NCBI GenBank assembly: GCA_016748015.1
Contig: JAAOMT010000664.1
Span: 1,161,322 to 1,225,321, forward strand
Direction of reading: 5' to 3'
Source: Geosiphon pyriformis
Taxonomy: Eukaryota; Glomeromycota; Glomeromycetes; Archaeosporales; Geosiphonaceae
DNA: 64,000 nucleotides
Shown here: in pieces, positions 1 to 12,469 of the stretch
Layout of the letters: the number at the start of each line of letters is the position of its first letter
Numbering within the stretch: position 1 is the first letter of the stretch
Translations under genes and position numbers: made by a program
The notes under the pieces: generated by a model
The model's input: only the letters and a program-made list of their open reading frames with translations
Told to the model about the DNA's origin: nothing
The model's database searches: none

Positions 1-221
1 CAGACAGTGGGTAGATTTCAGTTCAGCCTCTGAGAAGGAGTACATAAACACACACAACAATCAAGAATTAAAGAATAACTTACATCACAACAGTAAAAAG
101 AAAGCCTTCAGTGTAACAGTGACATTATCACACAAATAGAATTGAGAAACTCACAAAAGACTGATTGCAATTAAAGCGGGATATCAGCAATTAAATATAA
201 CAAGAAAACCATCCCGTAACA
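1..221. repeat. Right end of a solo-LTR-family repeat, clipped by the window edge
   Basis: This stretch closely resembles the right halves of the repeats at 12658-13474 and 51102-51920. Shared landmarks are the 'gtagatttcag' block, the 'acattacaac/acatcacaac' block and the 'gattgcaattaaa' block. It ends in CCGTAACA, the counterpart of CTGTAATA at 51913-51920. The better G+C retention makes it the least decayed of the three copies. Because its left part lies outside the window I cannot tell whether it is a solo LTR or belongs to a longer element. Confidence 0.7.
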
Positions 222-350
222 ACGCAGGATAACACAGAATAACATGTAATAATATCAGATAATGTGTTATAACATAGGATAACTAGCGATAACGTAGAAA
301 AATGAAGCAATAACAGAAACAACAAAGCAATAGCTAGCAATAGCGAGACA
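222..350. repeat. Degenerate short tandem repeat of an ataac core
   Basis: Immediately after the LTR end, variants of (g)gataac/aataac recur about every 10-15 bases (for example around 228, 238, 270, 280, 290 and 311). The pattern looks like an eroded minisatellite. No coding potential is supported. Confidence 0.4.
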
Positions 351-1299
351 ATTGAAAGCAATCCTGTAAAACCAAAAGAATGTATAAAAGCAAGTAGTTG
401 TAGAAGTGAGAAAAGACAGAGAAGAAAAAAATAGATATGAACCTCTAGACCAGAAATTAAAATATTCATACTCCTTCATTCTTTATTATCTTCCCTATTT
501 CATTTCCTAAAATAAACCAATTATTAAAAGAAATCAGAATCACAAATTCATGTTCTCAAACTTCGTGGAATTTATGTGAATTAATCCTTGTCTCGTACCT
601 CCATTCTAGAACAGATACTCTTAGCATAACCACCTCGAACCTATTAACAATTTGAACCAATTGCTTTTGATTATGGCGATTAACAATACTAATTTATCTT
701 TTTTCTCTTTTCTTTTCTTTTCTTTTTTTTTTTCTTTCTTTTTCTGTCTTAATTTTTTGTGAAGCAGCAACATAGTAAAATTGACTGTCTGGGAATAGAC
801 TTTGTGATAGCCTGGTAAAAGAGGGAAGCTCCCCCTAAGTTTTGGATATTAACATTATCTTGTTAGCTTACCAGAAGGGCGAAAAGACAATGCCAAACCC
901 TAACAACTGTGCTCGTTAGCTCAGAGAAGAAAGCTCACATTTACGAAAAATGTTGCAATCAACAAAAGACAAACTCTGTGTCTTATAACCAAAGAACTTA
1001 ATGGGTAAAATTCACATCCAGGAATAGACCTTCAGAAACTGATAATCAAGACTAAGCCAACAGAATTACGCAGAAGATGCATTATCAATAATTAAGAGCA
1101 CCAAATGTTACCATTTCCCATACCTACCAAGTTTACCTGTAACAGCACTTAACCTGAGCATATATAACTAGATGACAATTGATAATGCAAGTTTTCTCAT
1201 TCACAAATTAAACAAAGTCCCAGATATTATAAGCATTAGTCCTCATTGGCAATGTATAAAGCAGCATTCTATAATGATCTCTTTTATTTCATGTTTCTT
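351..1299. other. Non-coding stretch with pyrimidine tract and possible LTR junction
   Basis: No credible gene is seen. A pure pyrimidine tract of C/T runs lies at about 698-748. At 1096-1112 the string gagcaccaaatgttacc equals the primer-binding-site/LTR junction of the intact gypsy element (61715-61730), so a remnant of a related retroelement end may lie here. A matching LTR far end was not found. Short open frames are not supported. Confidence 0.35.
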
Positions 1300-2340
1300 T
1301 GTCTAAATCAGCCCTGGCAATACACACAGCATCCTTTCCAATCAGGATAGACCACTCAGCTGCGACCAAATCAGCATGATTTGATTGCTCAAATTCCACC
1401 ATTGTTTTTTGTCACAGCTCCACCAATTGCATCTTGATCGACTTAATTATTCCAAACTCGGATAGTGCAGCATGCACAGCCTTAGCTGAAGTTCCAACTG
1501 GAATTTTTTTTACTACTACAGCCCAATCTGAACAACCAGTTGATTTTTTGAGATCAGTATTAACCAAAATCTTTGCATCTTTAGCCCTTTTGGAAGCTTG
1601 CATTAAGCTTAATTTGGAAGTAAATAATGTTCTGATGATCCCAGCAAATTTTAAGAGGATAAAGGCCCCCCCAAAACCATTGATTTTTGAAAATAACTTT
1701 CTGACCACCACAAGCTTTTCTTGAGCAGATTTTCCAACAACATTGTCCAAACTGATATCCAGAATGAAAAATTTCCTAACAGAAACATTAACCAAGTTTT
1801 TTAAAGGGAGAGAGAATATTACAGAACTATTTAATAGAATATTATTATCATCATTATTATCCAGGAAGTTGATTTTGCCCAAGAGCTTGCTCAAAGCTTG
1901 CTTAGTAACCAATCTAAGACTTTTTGGCATTTGGTTAATATCTTTACTCTCTAAAAGATCTCTTTCACCATAATTCACATTTGTTCCTTAATTAAGAACT
2001 TCTCTTCCATATTCACACTATTAAATTCAGTGGTATTACCAGTTTTAGACCCCCAACAACCACCAACAGCTCTTTTAGACAAGACCAGTTCATTAGGAGC
2101 ACTATTCTTCAAAACACTACCCTTTTTTTTCTTTTTAGAAACAACATTCTTTTCAATATCTATCTTATTATTAACAGGACCAGAATCTTTAACAGACTTT
2201 TTTATTACAGCAATACTACAGCCAACAGTGGCCTTATAATCTAACAAAAAAGTTTGGATTTATTATACTGAATTGTAAAAAAAACTTCTTTCAGAAAAAA
2301 ACTTTTGACTTTTTTTGGAAATTTTGGACGAAGGAAAGAA
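1300..2340 (-). pseudogene. LINE ORF1 fragment (5' part only)
   Basis: Read on the minus strand, 2247-1975 and 1978-1412 encode the N-terminal part of a LINE ORF1 protein. The 188-residue piece contains KLFSKINGFGGA, RTLFTSKLSL and KKIPVGTSAKAV followed by SIKMQLVEL. It aligns by eye with the same blocks in the LINE copies at 8629-9522 and 49639-49908. After QLVEL a TGA stands where the other copies and related LINEs have Trp, and the frame then continues to about 1300 (GKDAVCIARA). The 5' leader (2275-2340) resembles the leaders of the copies ending near 50440 and starting near 50960. The zinc knuckle and all of ORF2 are missing, so this is a truncated relic. The function in intact relatives is nucleic-acid binding in the LINE ribonucleoprotein. 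Confidence 0.75.
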
Positions 2341-2736
2341 AGAAGTTTTTACAAGTTTAAATAATTAATAAATTATAAAATATTAAGTAAATAAAAAAAA
2401 ATAATAACAATTTAAATAATAATATCTAATACAAAAAATACCTAAATATATAAATACTAAAAAAAATATTATTATTATTAAAGTATATATAAATATTCTA
2501 AAAAATTTTATTAAATTCATTATTTAACTTATATATTAATTTTAGTTATTGTTTATTATTTATTTAAAGCTAATTAAAAATCTATCAAAAAACATGATAA
2601 TTAAAATTCAAATATTATTTAAAATAACTAAATTATTTGTACTTTGACAATATAAAAAATTTACTAATTAATTAATTATATTATAATTTATTAACAGATT
2701 TTTATTTATAATTATTTTTTTAATTTTGTGTTTTTT

Positions 2737-2740
<4 letters not shown>
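2341..2740. other. AT-rich spacer, no gene seen
   Basis: The stretch is almost pure A/T with short homopolymers. It includes the left copy of the candidate target-site duplication (2730-2741) of the adjacent LINE. No gene or recognisable element fragment was found. Confidence 0.6.
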
Positions 2741-2780
<40 letters not shown>

Positions 2781-2890
2781 AGTAAGATCCAAACACTATC
2801 TAGTACTATACATTATACAAATGATCTAAACTAGGTGTGAATAATGCACTTTCTACACATGACCAGTCACTTGGGCCAGTCAGGACAACA

Positions 2891-5800
2891 CTACACACCT
2901 ATATGCACAGAGACTGTGTCTTCAATACCCGAAAAGAACAAACAAAGCTTGCGAAACCTGAAATTAACCCCAAAAGCTTCAGCAATACCCAACAGCCTAA
3001 TCACACCAGTCGAAAATACCATAGGCAAACCAGAAATTGACACAGGAATGGACCCATCTTATGAGATCAAACCACACCTCTCCATAAATGCCCAGTGTTT
3101 GGTGTGGACCAACCAGATGTCATCCCTAAATACAAGACAAAACTCACGCACAAAGCCCACAATCCTTTTAGTACCTTCCTTAGAATCTTTAAAAACTAAG
3201 ACAGACTCCCGAAACCAGTTATCAAAAGCAAAGCTCTTATACAGAGCAACACCAACTCCAACCTCAGAAATACAAGAAGCCAGCACCTGTAAAACACATG
3301 AAAAAGAGTGAGATAGACCAGAAAGAGCCTTCCAAGCTGAAGCATGAGTGTCTAACAAAGGAGCATGGTCTGCAGCATCCTAAGAACATGAAAAGACATG
3401 ATCTGAGATCTCAACATTACTACAGAACAAACAGACCACACTAGGGTATCTTCTATCATATAAACGCTTGCACACAGCAACAGGAAGCTGATGATGGAGA
3501 GCCTTCATAAAGTAAGTGCGACAGCTTGCCATGCACATGCTGATGAAACTGGAGGCCAAGTGAGAATTGGTGTGCCATACCATAAAAGACTTAAACCAAT
3601 TGACATTAGCATGCAAACTATCAGCCACAACACAAAAACCAACTCCAACCTCCCAACGAGCATGATGAACTGATCAGAAAATATTGTGAACAAAGTGTTT
3701 AGAGTTACCAAAAACTGCCGTACCACCAGCACACAAAAAATATTCACTAACTAAATGAGGCAGACACCAAGCAGAAAGAGTAGTACTTTTGGCAAATGCA
3801 TCAACATGCTCATTGCTTGAGACACCTGAATAACATTTCACCTTAATCCAATTTACATCCAAATTCTTTTGACGAATAATGGTAGCAATGTGGCGATGCT
3901 CGATCCAACAGCAGTTCCTGAAATCCAGATGAACCAGCAAAGACTCTGACCTACATGCATCCAAAGCAGCTTGGCTATCTGAAAACAAGTCAATTGAATG
4001 AGAAGAAGGAACACACTCAAGAGCCAAAGCTATGGCTTGCAGCTTCATTAGAGTAGAAGAAACCAAACCAGACACCTCCACCCCCAAACCCAAGTTAATG
4101 TCCTCAAAATAAACAGCAGCACCTGCTTTCACATCAACAGTGCCCAGACCAGACAGAGACCCATCCATATACACAGAAAGGTGGGCAGCATTAGCAGTCA
4201 GCAGAGTGTTACAAACCATACCAAAATCATGAGAGAGACAAATATCTGATACAGCATGACCATCCATCAAAGAAGAACCTGAGGAGAGGGGACCAACACC
4301 ACCAAAAAAGTAAACAAAGAGATCAAACCAGAAAGGGATTGGGCCACAAAGGTCTAGCCTTTTCCAACACTTAAAGGCTTTCCAATTAAAAACATCACCA
4401 TTATGGTCATGAAGCTGTTCTACAAAAGCAATTCCATAACGTCTAAATAAAAAAACACACCTGAAAAAACAGGGTTCACCAAGGACCAAAGACATAAGAA
4501 TACTACACCAACAGCAAAAAGCACAAGCCAGAGAGCCACCCAAAGACAAATCACATCTGGAAAAAATGCAAACCACACCAGCCAAAAAATTGTTTGAGGG
4601 GTTGACACCAATATGAAATGAAAACAACAAAGGATGACATGGGTGCCAGCTAAAAACTTAAAGATCATAAGACCTATAAGAAAACAGGTGACCCAAAATG
4701 CCAGCAGAATTTGTGAAAGTAACAGCGGATACCAATTTACTCTCAGCCTGAATCTGTTCAAAAGTCTTTAAACCATACAATGAGGGGTGGTGCAGTGCAT
4801 TATTGGAGAAATTATGAGGCAGTCCAAACTTAGATTTCAAGATCATGTATACCAAAGCATCCCATTTGTTACAAACACCCACAGAAACAAAACTGAACTG
4901 AGTCCTATAGCTGATGATAGGAAAAAGAACCGCGAACACCAAATACACATACTGCTTATTAGAAACTGCCTTTCTTAAAACTAAATTCACAAAAAACCAC
5001 ACATCTGCCTGGGCTTTAGTTAAGCTGGACTTCGAAAGACCCTCAGAAGATAAAAAAATGCCCAGATAACAATGAGATTCCCCTTTCTTGGCAATAGAAA
5101 TAGGCACACCACTGATAGTTAAATGAGGGTCCAACACCCGGCAATTGATGAAGATGGCCACCATTTTGTCATTATTTACAAAAATATTGTTAAATTTGAA
5201 AAACTCACTAGCAATATCAAGGATATATTGTGTAGCAGCCTGGCTGCTACCAACCCAAATAGTATCATCAACAAAAGTGCTGGCAGCAAAAAATGAAGAC
5301 AGCCCAGCTTGAGAATTCACCTGGCCAGTTTTGGATATAAAATGAGAATTCAACCTGTAGCCATACACACTATTTAGTCTTTTGACTTCACACAAGAGTG
5401 AATCATAAAATATATACCAGAGAAGAAGAGAGAAAACTTCCCTTTGGTCCAGTCTGTCATAAACACAATACCCATCAGTTAGGCCAAAGTCAGTCATCAC
5501 TCTGTTAACACGACCATTGTGAATGCTGCCAAAAAATCTAATAAACTTCTCACACATCTTAATTCTGACCAGACTTCTCCTGAGAGGTTCCCAACTAACT
5601 GAGTTATAAGCCTTACGCATGTCTTGTAAAACCAACCAGAGTTCTCGGTTTTTTTTCAGGGCATCTTCAATCACTGAACCAACAGCAAAAATGGGAGACT
5701 GAGTTGTTGTACTTTTTAAAACTGAAAAATTGTTTCTGCAAAGAACATCAAAAGTGCTACAAGCCGAAAAAATCCTATCCAAGAGGATCTTGGAAAGAAT

Positions 5801-7618
5801 TTTGCGAGCCATTTCAATCAAAGCAATAGGGTGAGTGTTTGTGAGAACTCTCTCCTATTCATATGGTTTAGGGATCATAGAAACCCAAGCTTCTTTCTAA
5901 GGTCCAGGAACTGATTCACTAGCTAAACACAAGTTCAAGAGCACCAAAAGCATATCCAAAACTGATCTGTCACAACACTTCCACAATTTATTAGAGATAT
6001 CAGAGAGACCAGCCGCCTTCCCATCAGGAAAATTTTTAATGACTGCCAACATTTTATCAAAACTAATCGGACACATGACACTAGAAAAAGCATCATCAAA
6101 AACATACTCTAGAGGCCAATATTGGTGAGCCCAATTTTTGGAGATATTAGAAACCACTCTACGTTTCCTGGTTCACCTCTCCATAATTTCGTCCACCTTC
6201 GATTTGACAGAATCAGGCTCCAAAATCAACTCATCTTCCATAACCAGATGATCCAAGACCATCTTGCAAAAAGGACACTCCAAAACACCCCTAATGGTGT
6301 GACCCTTGTCTAGTTCAAAACTTTCCATCCTCTTACTAATAGCCTGTTTGATCGAAGAATCCTCAGCATGTTTGGATTCCAACAACTTAGAAACATGGTA
6401 CAACTTCCTCACTTTGGCCAGTACAAAATGAATAAGATCAAAACCAGAACCTAAAAGAAACAGAGACCTCACCACCAATGCACTAGAAGAATCAAGCCTG
6501 TGCCACACCTCCAACAAAGCAGCAAACTCTTTACCAGAAACTGAATGTAAAGCCTTAACCAACTTTGAAACCAGCAATTCTAGCCTATAGAACCTAGAAG
6601 ACACCTTGGTGAAAATGCCATCAAAATTTTTAAACCACTTCCTTTTAAAAGTACCATCCACAGAAAGAATCATGATCTTGCAAACAATATCTCACATAGC
6701 ATTCATATCAGAAAATTTCACAGCAGCACCAAACGCACCTAAAAACATAGAGGCATTAGCAGCCGAAGTGTTCTTGAACTCCAACCACTTAGCTCCATTG
6801 GCATTCTTGATGTCAAATTTCCAATAATCCCTGGTGGCCTGTTTGTGCAACAAAGAAAGCTGCACATCCAACAATCCACCTATACTCACAGACACAGAAA
6901 CAGCCCTATGATCAGTATCAAAAAAGTCATCAACACCAGCCACACTACGATCCACAACCACATTAATTAAATTAGAAGAGACAAAAACATAGTCAATTGT
7001 TTTGACAACACCACAAAAATTGCACCAAGTCAGAGACTTCACAAACGAACTCTCACTCAAAGAGTTGACTAGACCCAAATCGAAACACTTTTTGAAACTG
7101 GCACATTTGTGAAAACCATCCTCATTGAAATCACCACCAAGAATGACAAAGGAAGATTCATTCACCGCTTTAGCAATGAAAGAGTTAATATCACCAGCTT
7201 GAGAGAAATGAACCACTGAGAAAGTGCCAGCATACAGCCCCAGAATCAATACAGAAAGCTTGTTCTTAAAAAGCAGCCTTACCAACAAAAGCCAACCAGA
7301 CACCTCCAAGACCTTGCACACATGTCTTGCCAAAGAAGAGTTCAAAATAATAGCAACACCAGATTCCATGTGACAAGAATTCAGACCAGAAGTAAAAACA
7401 TAAACACTATTAAACCTATCAGCAATCCAAGAGTAAACCTTTCTCTGCAACTTTGTTTCAGTGACAATAGAGACCAGATTGTTCATATCCTTATGCCAAT
7501 AAACAATGTCTGCCTGCTTTGCACAATTGTTCATACCTCTGACATTGCATGTTGCAATTTTCCAAATTAAATGAGTCATTGAGAAACTGTGGGAGCTGAC
7601 AAACCCAAACCAGAGCAC
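2891..7618 (-). pseudogene. LINE copy 1 ORF2 (endonuclease, reverse transcriptase, RNase H)
   Basis: On the minus strand from 7618: an AP-like endonuclease (IATCNVRGMNN, VTETKL, GGDFNEDG, DTDHRAVSV, to 6692). Next a connecting region (6673-6173), then the start of the RT (FPDGKAAGLSDISNKLWK, 6157-5897). The main RT block (5821-4658) has QDMRKAYNSV and the catalytic FVDDTIW intact. RNase H follows (4630-3674: YMDGSLSG, FSDSQAAL, SNEHVDAFA), then a zinc motif CLFCSNVEISDHVFSC (3628-3380) and a tail ending in HIGV with a TAG at 2891-2893. In-frame stops lie near 6698, 6176, 5896, 5845 and 3060. By comparison with related LINEs the first four are former Trp codons and the last a former Arg codon. 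The copy cannot make full-length ORF2. Confidence 0.88.
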
Positions 7619-9522
7619 AGAAAATTCAATTTATCTAAAACTGAACCAACTGAAGCCTCCAAAGTGACCAATTTTGTCTTCAAACTGCCCACCTTGGTAG
7701 TAAGAACCTTGGAACTACTAGCACTGAGATCAACAACAGCATCATCAGTAATAGGGGAGGTAACATCAGAAAAACCCAAAGCATTGTCCACAATTATATT
7801 TGAATTCACCCCAGAACCCAAAGCTGCAGAAGCAACAGGAGAGGAGGCCAGAAAAGAAGAAACTGCAGGAACCATACCAAAGGAATCCAACCTAACCAGG
7901 ATGCCAGAAACACGGTTAGCCAAAAGCTCCAAAGAGCACTCCAAAACTGCCAAATGATCATCCAAATGGGAAACAACAAGAGGATCAGAGACAGCTAAAG
8001 GAGGAACCAGACCAGAATGCAAACCAGAACCAGAAGAACCAGAAGGAAATGCACAAGAGGGGGTGCCACTAGCAACTTGAGCCCATGTCTTGCCACCAAA
8101 CAAAACCAGACAGACAATAGGAGCCGATTTTTTCTTATATATACCAGCCAAATGAACCCGATCATGATCAGAAACCACTCTCTTCTTATGAATACCAGAA
8201 CTTTCATCCACAGAACAGTTGACAGTGATATGACCAAATTGTTCACATTTGGTACAACTAGCCAAAACAAGACTAGCCCAATGCAAACTAACACCCTTGA
8301 AAATTGGAATGATATAAACAGCAGCCAATCTGGCAGCTTCATTTTTAAAACTAATAATTGCACACCAATCATGAACATATGAACTAGGATTGCGGCCAAT
8401 GAAACAAGTCTTCCCACCATATGATATCAACAAATCAGACAAATCATAAGCAGAAGTACTCACAGACAAAGTATAAAGCATAGCCCGATGTCAATCCCTA
8501 GATACCCACATTTGTTTATCACAAACAGCCAGTGCTACGCAAACTGAATTCTTTCCCACAAGAACAGACCACTTAGAAGCGACCAAACTGGTAACTTCTG
8601 ATGACTCAAATTCAATCTGGGCCTTTTGTCAAAGACCAATCAATTGCATCCTGATGGAAACAATCTTGCCAAATTTAGAAAAAACTGATTCCACAGTCAC
8701 TTTTGGAAGATCTACTGGGATTTCCTTAATGACCACTTCCCAATTTAAACGAATGTTTGTTTTTTTGAAATTACTATTAACAACAATTTTCTCACGGACT
8801 GCTATTTCCCTGGCCTTAATCAAACTAGACTCATTTGTGAAAGTTGAACAAATAACACCAAGAAATTTTGAGAGAGTTGAAGCTCCTTCAAAACCATCAA
8901 TTTTGTAAAAAATCTTTTTGATTGAAATGAGCTTATTATTATTAGTTCTGTCAGGAACAGCTGACAAATTCACATCCAAAGCAAACGATTTCACTGGCCT
9001 GAAACTACGACTCTCGAGAACACATAATTTAGAAGAAGGCAGCTGATTGGATTCATTGACTTTAGAAAATGACAACACGGAATTGTCGTTGTCTTTGTTC
9101 ATAGTAGCAAATAGAAACGCCTTAAGAGGTTGTTCCAATACATACATCCGAGTGTGAGTTCTATGCAGTGTAGTCTCGTCCATTTTGTCATCCCCATCTG
9201 AATCAATGTAGCTTGTCTCCTTGGCAACTAAGTTCTCCAAATTCTCAACATCTAAAAGACCACTTACACTGCCAGAAATGCTACCCACTCTGCTTCCCCA
9301 GGACACTGCCGGCTTACCATTATTACCACCCAAGTTTTTTAAACATAGAAGACCAGCAGACAACTCAACTGAAATGCCAGCTGTAGGCTTTTTAGGCTTT
9401 TTGTAGAATACACCACGGGCGTAGACCATATCAACATGCTTGTTTTTAGCACTCTGGCGGGTCCCCAAACCAGCCAAACCTGAACCAGAACCACCAGCAG
9501 ACAAGCCCACCAGTTCCATCAC
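7576..9522 (-). pseudogene. LINE copy 1 ORF1 (gag-like nucleic-acid-binding protein)
   Basis: Two long open pieces, 9522-8629 (297 codons) and 8481-7576 (301 codons), form one ORF1 broken by a stop after QLIGL, near 8629, at a position where related ORF1 proteins have Trp. The N-terminal part is Gly/Ser-rich and low in complexity. The middle carries the KIDGFEGA, STFTNESS and KEIPVDLPKVTV blocks, which look like an RRM-type fold. The C-terminal piece holds a zinc knuckle, CTKCEQFGHITVNC (C-x2-C-x4-H-x4-C), then a Ser-rich region and a leucine-heptad tail that could be a coiled coil. The product would coat LINE RNA. The 3' end overlaps the ORF2 start at 7618. Confidence 0.82.
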
Positions 9523-9839
9523 AACAAATAAAGGTAAGTTAGAAGAAATAGTTAACAGAGACTAAGGTAAGAGAGAAAAAGAAAAAGCAATTTCTTCAAA
9601 ATTATCTTTTGCTTTTATTGTGGTTAGGAGATTGACGAAAGAAAAGATTTTTTTTTGTTTTTTAATTTAATACTTATTTTTATATTTAGATTTGTAATAT
9701 GTAATTTTAAATTAGTATATTTTAATAATTATTTTATTGTTTATAAAAATTTTATATAGTTTTTTCTAAATAAAATTTATTTAATAATATTTAATTAATT
9801 AATATTAATAATATTAAATCTGTTATTTAAAAAAATTAT

Positions 9840-12060
9840 TCTTTGTTTCTTTAATTTTATAACCATAACCAAAACAAAAAATAAAAAAACTATAATTAAT
9901 AATTTTTTTTGGTATTTCATAAAGTTTTAATTAAAAAAATTTTCTCTGTTATAAAAACAGCTAAACAAAATATTTTGGAAGCTTTTTTCTTAACTAATAA
10001 TAATAAAAAACTGCTTTTGATAATTGTTAAAACATTTTTCTTATTTTTGTCTGGTTTTTTACTGGTCAAAGTTCTTTTAAAAAACACATTTAAGTTAATT
10101 TTAATATTGTTTTTACTTTTTTTAAAAGCCTAAAAGTTTTCAATAACAAATTAGTTAACAAGCTGGTTTTTTTATTATAGTTTCTATATCTGGTGCTTTT
10201 AGTATTATCTCTTTAAAAATAATAATTAAAAAAACCAAAGTTTTAAAAAAGCAAAAATAGCTGTTTATTTCTGTTATTATTACACTAAACTTCTTTGTAA
10301 TTTTAAATAAAATTTCTATTATATTATCTAATTTATTACTCAAGATAAGCCAAGATTAATTACTGGCTGTATTATTAAATATGATGCTTTTTGGCAGATT
10401 ATCACCAGTTTTAAAAACAAAACAATAGTCTTCTGTTAAATTATTTGTTCTTGAAAATTGGGCTAATCAAATAGAAACTGAATTATTCTTTTTGTTGGTT
10501 TTTAATACTGCTGTTGATAATATTTAAAAAATTATTTCTAGTTGTTAAAAATTTATTGGATAAGTGGTATTTATTCTGGTACTTAATACTACTTTTAAGA
10601 TTAAATTGGCTTATATTAAGACTGTTTTTTAGTCTGTACATGATTTTTTAGATGTAAAATCAGTATTAAAAAACAATATAAAGCTTTTTTATATGGAGTT
10701 TACTTTTCAAAAGTTTTTAAAAACTGGTTTTTTGGTTGAGCTTACAAGTTTTGTTTGTCTGGCCACTTTTAAATTGCCAAATATTTGGTGGCTTTTGAAT
10801 TTGGTTCTTTTTTTGCTATTATTGTTTTGTATAATATGCTGTTGAATATATTTGCTGCCAATATTAAAATATTATTTAGTGTTTTTAGTAAGATTGTCTG
10901 TGTTGTAGTGAAATTTACTGGTGTTTAACAATATGTTGTTGTTTATTTTAAAAAGCTAAATGCTGTTGTATTTACTTTGAATTATTAGTTAGTATTAATA
11001 AGCAAGAATAGTATTAAAATTTTCTTTTTAATTAATCAAAATAAGACTATTTTGTCTTATAATAAATTTAAACTTAAGTTGATTAATTTTTTTTTTAATT
11101 GTACTGTTGTTGAGATTAATAATATAATCTCTTAAGTTGGTGATCAAACTTGTTTTATTTTCTGCTTTTTTGATTTTGGTCAATATTTTTGGTTTGTACT
11201 AATTATGTTTAAATCTTAAAGTGATTTAAATACTACAGTAATTAAGACTAGTACACTAAAAAAATGCTATATTTGATAGAAAACTTTTAATTGTAAATGC
11301 TATTTTAGATATTAAAAAGTAAGCCATCTAGTTATAAACTGTAAAATGTTTTTACCTTTTTCTTCTAAAAGTCTCAAAATACTCAAGATGTTTACACTAT
11401 GTTTTATGAATATTAAGTTTTATGTTAAAGCTTCTGGTTTTTTGAGTTCTCTTGAATTTTCATCTTTGATAACTTTATCTTTTTTTTGTAATTGTTGGTA
11501 ACTCTTTAGTGTTTTTTTGATTAACTTCTTTAAAATCTGATTTGGCCAAACTATTTGTATTGGTTAAGTTAATTGTTAAGTCTGTTGGCTTTTTAGTTAT
11601 TATATTTGAACAATTTATTAAGAATAATTTGGTTTTAAGCAGTATTTTTAATCTCAAAATTAATAAACTTATAATTTATTTGGATTTTTTTAGCAAAATT
11701 GTTGGTAAGTTGGAAAAAAAAGTGCTGTATAGATAATATTAATATATCTGTAATTTAAATTTTTTAGTTGGTATTGATAATAACATATTTTTTAACTTGA
11801 TGTTCTTTTGAGAACATAAATTTAATAGTATTAAAATTAATCTTTTAAAAATGACTAAATGACTGATTTAATTAGTCTCTTATAGTATTAAATTATTTGA
11901 TGTAGTTCAAAAAATATTAACTTTGAATAAGTTTATTTTTGTTGTATTATTATAATATAATCTAAACTGGTTTAAATAGCTAGTTATATATAGAAAATTT
12001 ATAAACTACATTTAGTTTTGGAATATTTAGTTTGTTTTTAATTTCTAGATAATAATTACA
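9840..12060 (+). pseudogene. Strongly decayed LINE ORF1 relic A
   Basis: Very AT-rich. Translating the plus strand through its stops gives recognisable blocks of a LINE ORF1 type different from copies 1 and 2: YIKTVF, SVHDFLDVKS, NIKLFYMEF, FLVELTS (about 10610-10770), then QYVVVYFKKLN (about 10930-10965), ILSYNKFKLKLINF (about 11050-11100), GDQTCFIF (about 11140) and a wrecked zinc knuckle (about 11290-11340). Stops at GV*QYVV and CYI**KT fall where I recall Trp in related Rhizophagus ORF1 proteins. The last open part is at 11542-11736. I could not trace an ORF2 behind it. It is a parallel partner of relic B (12470-15400). Confidence 0.6.
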
Positions 12061-12469
12061 CTATACTTGTTAAATCTTAATAATAATAAAAAAGTTAAAA
12101 AAATACAATAATATTATCAAAACCAATTTTAAATTAATACTTTTATTTTAAATTAAATTTTTTAAAATTTAAAAGTTTTTATTTTTTAAAAATATTTAAA
12201 CTATTATTTTTATTTTTTTTGTTAAAAATTGTTTTATATAATATATATTTAAGTTTTTAATATATATATATATTAAAATATTTGGTTTTATTTGGTATTT
12301 TTATATTAAAATATTAATTTTAAACTTAAAAAGCATATTAATAATAATTATTTTTATTTTAACTTGAAATTTTTTTTAATTTATATTAATTAAATAATAA
12401 TTTTTAAATTGTTTTTTATTTTTATAAAATTAATTAACAGATTTTTGAAAAAAATAAATATTTAAAAAT

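Larger units (their letters stand above)
2741..9656 (-). mobile_element. Nearly full-length decayed LINE (non-LTR retrotransposon), copy 1
   Basis: About 6.9 kb on the minus strand, in order 5' to 3': ORF1 (RRM-like N-terminal part, CCHC knuckle), then ORF2 with AP-type endonuclease, reverse transcriptase, RNase H and a terminal C/H zinc motif, then a 3' tail. The tail is the uninterrupted T run at about 2741-2777 on the plus strand, which is a poly(A) tail on the element strand. Twelve identical bases (gttttttaattt) lie at 2730-2741 and 9657-9668 and are the candidate target-site duplication, but they are low in complexity. The domain order is that of endonuclease-encoding LINEs with RNase H. 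Several in-frame stops make this copy inactive. It has much more G+C than the neighbouring relics, so it is younger than they are. Confidence 0.88.

Noticed and set aside
222-479. Overlapping minus-strand open frames rich in Leu/Ser/Phe
   Set aside because: They lie over degenerate ataac repeats and AT-rich DNA. The hydrophobic composition follows from T-rich sequence and no domain is visible.
9909-10133. Open frame of 74 codons as a possible membrane protein
   Set aside because: It lies at the start of a decayed LINE ORF1 relic. The hydrophobicity comes from C-to-T change of codons.
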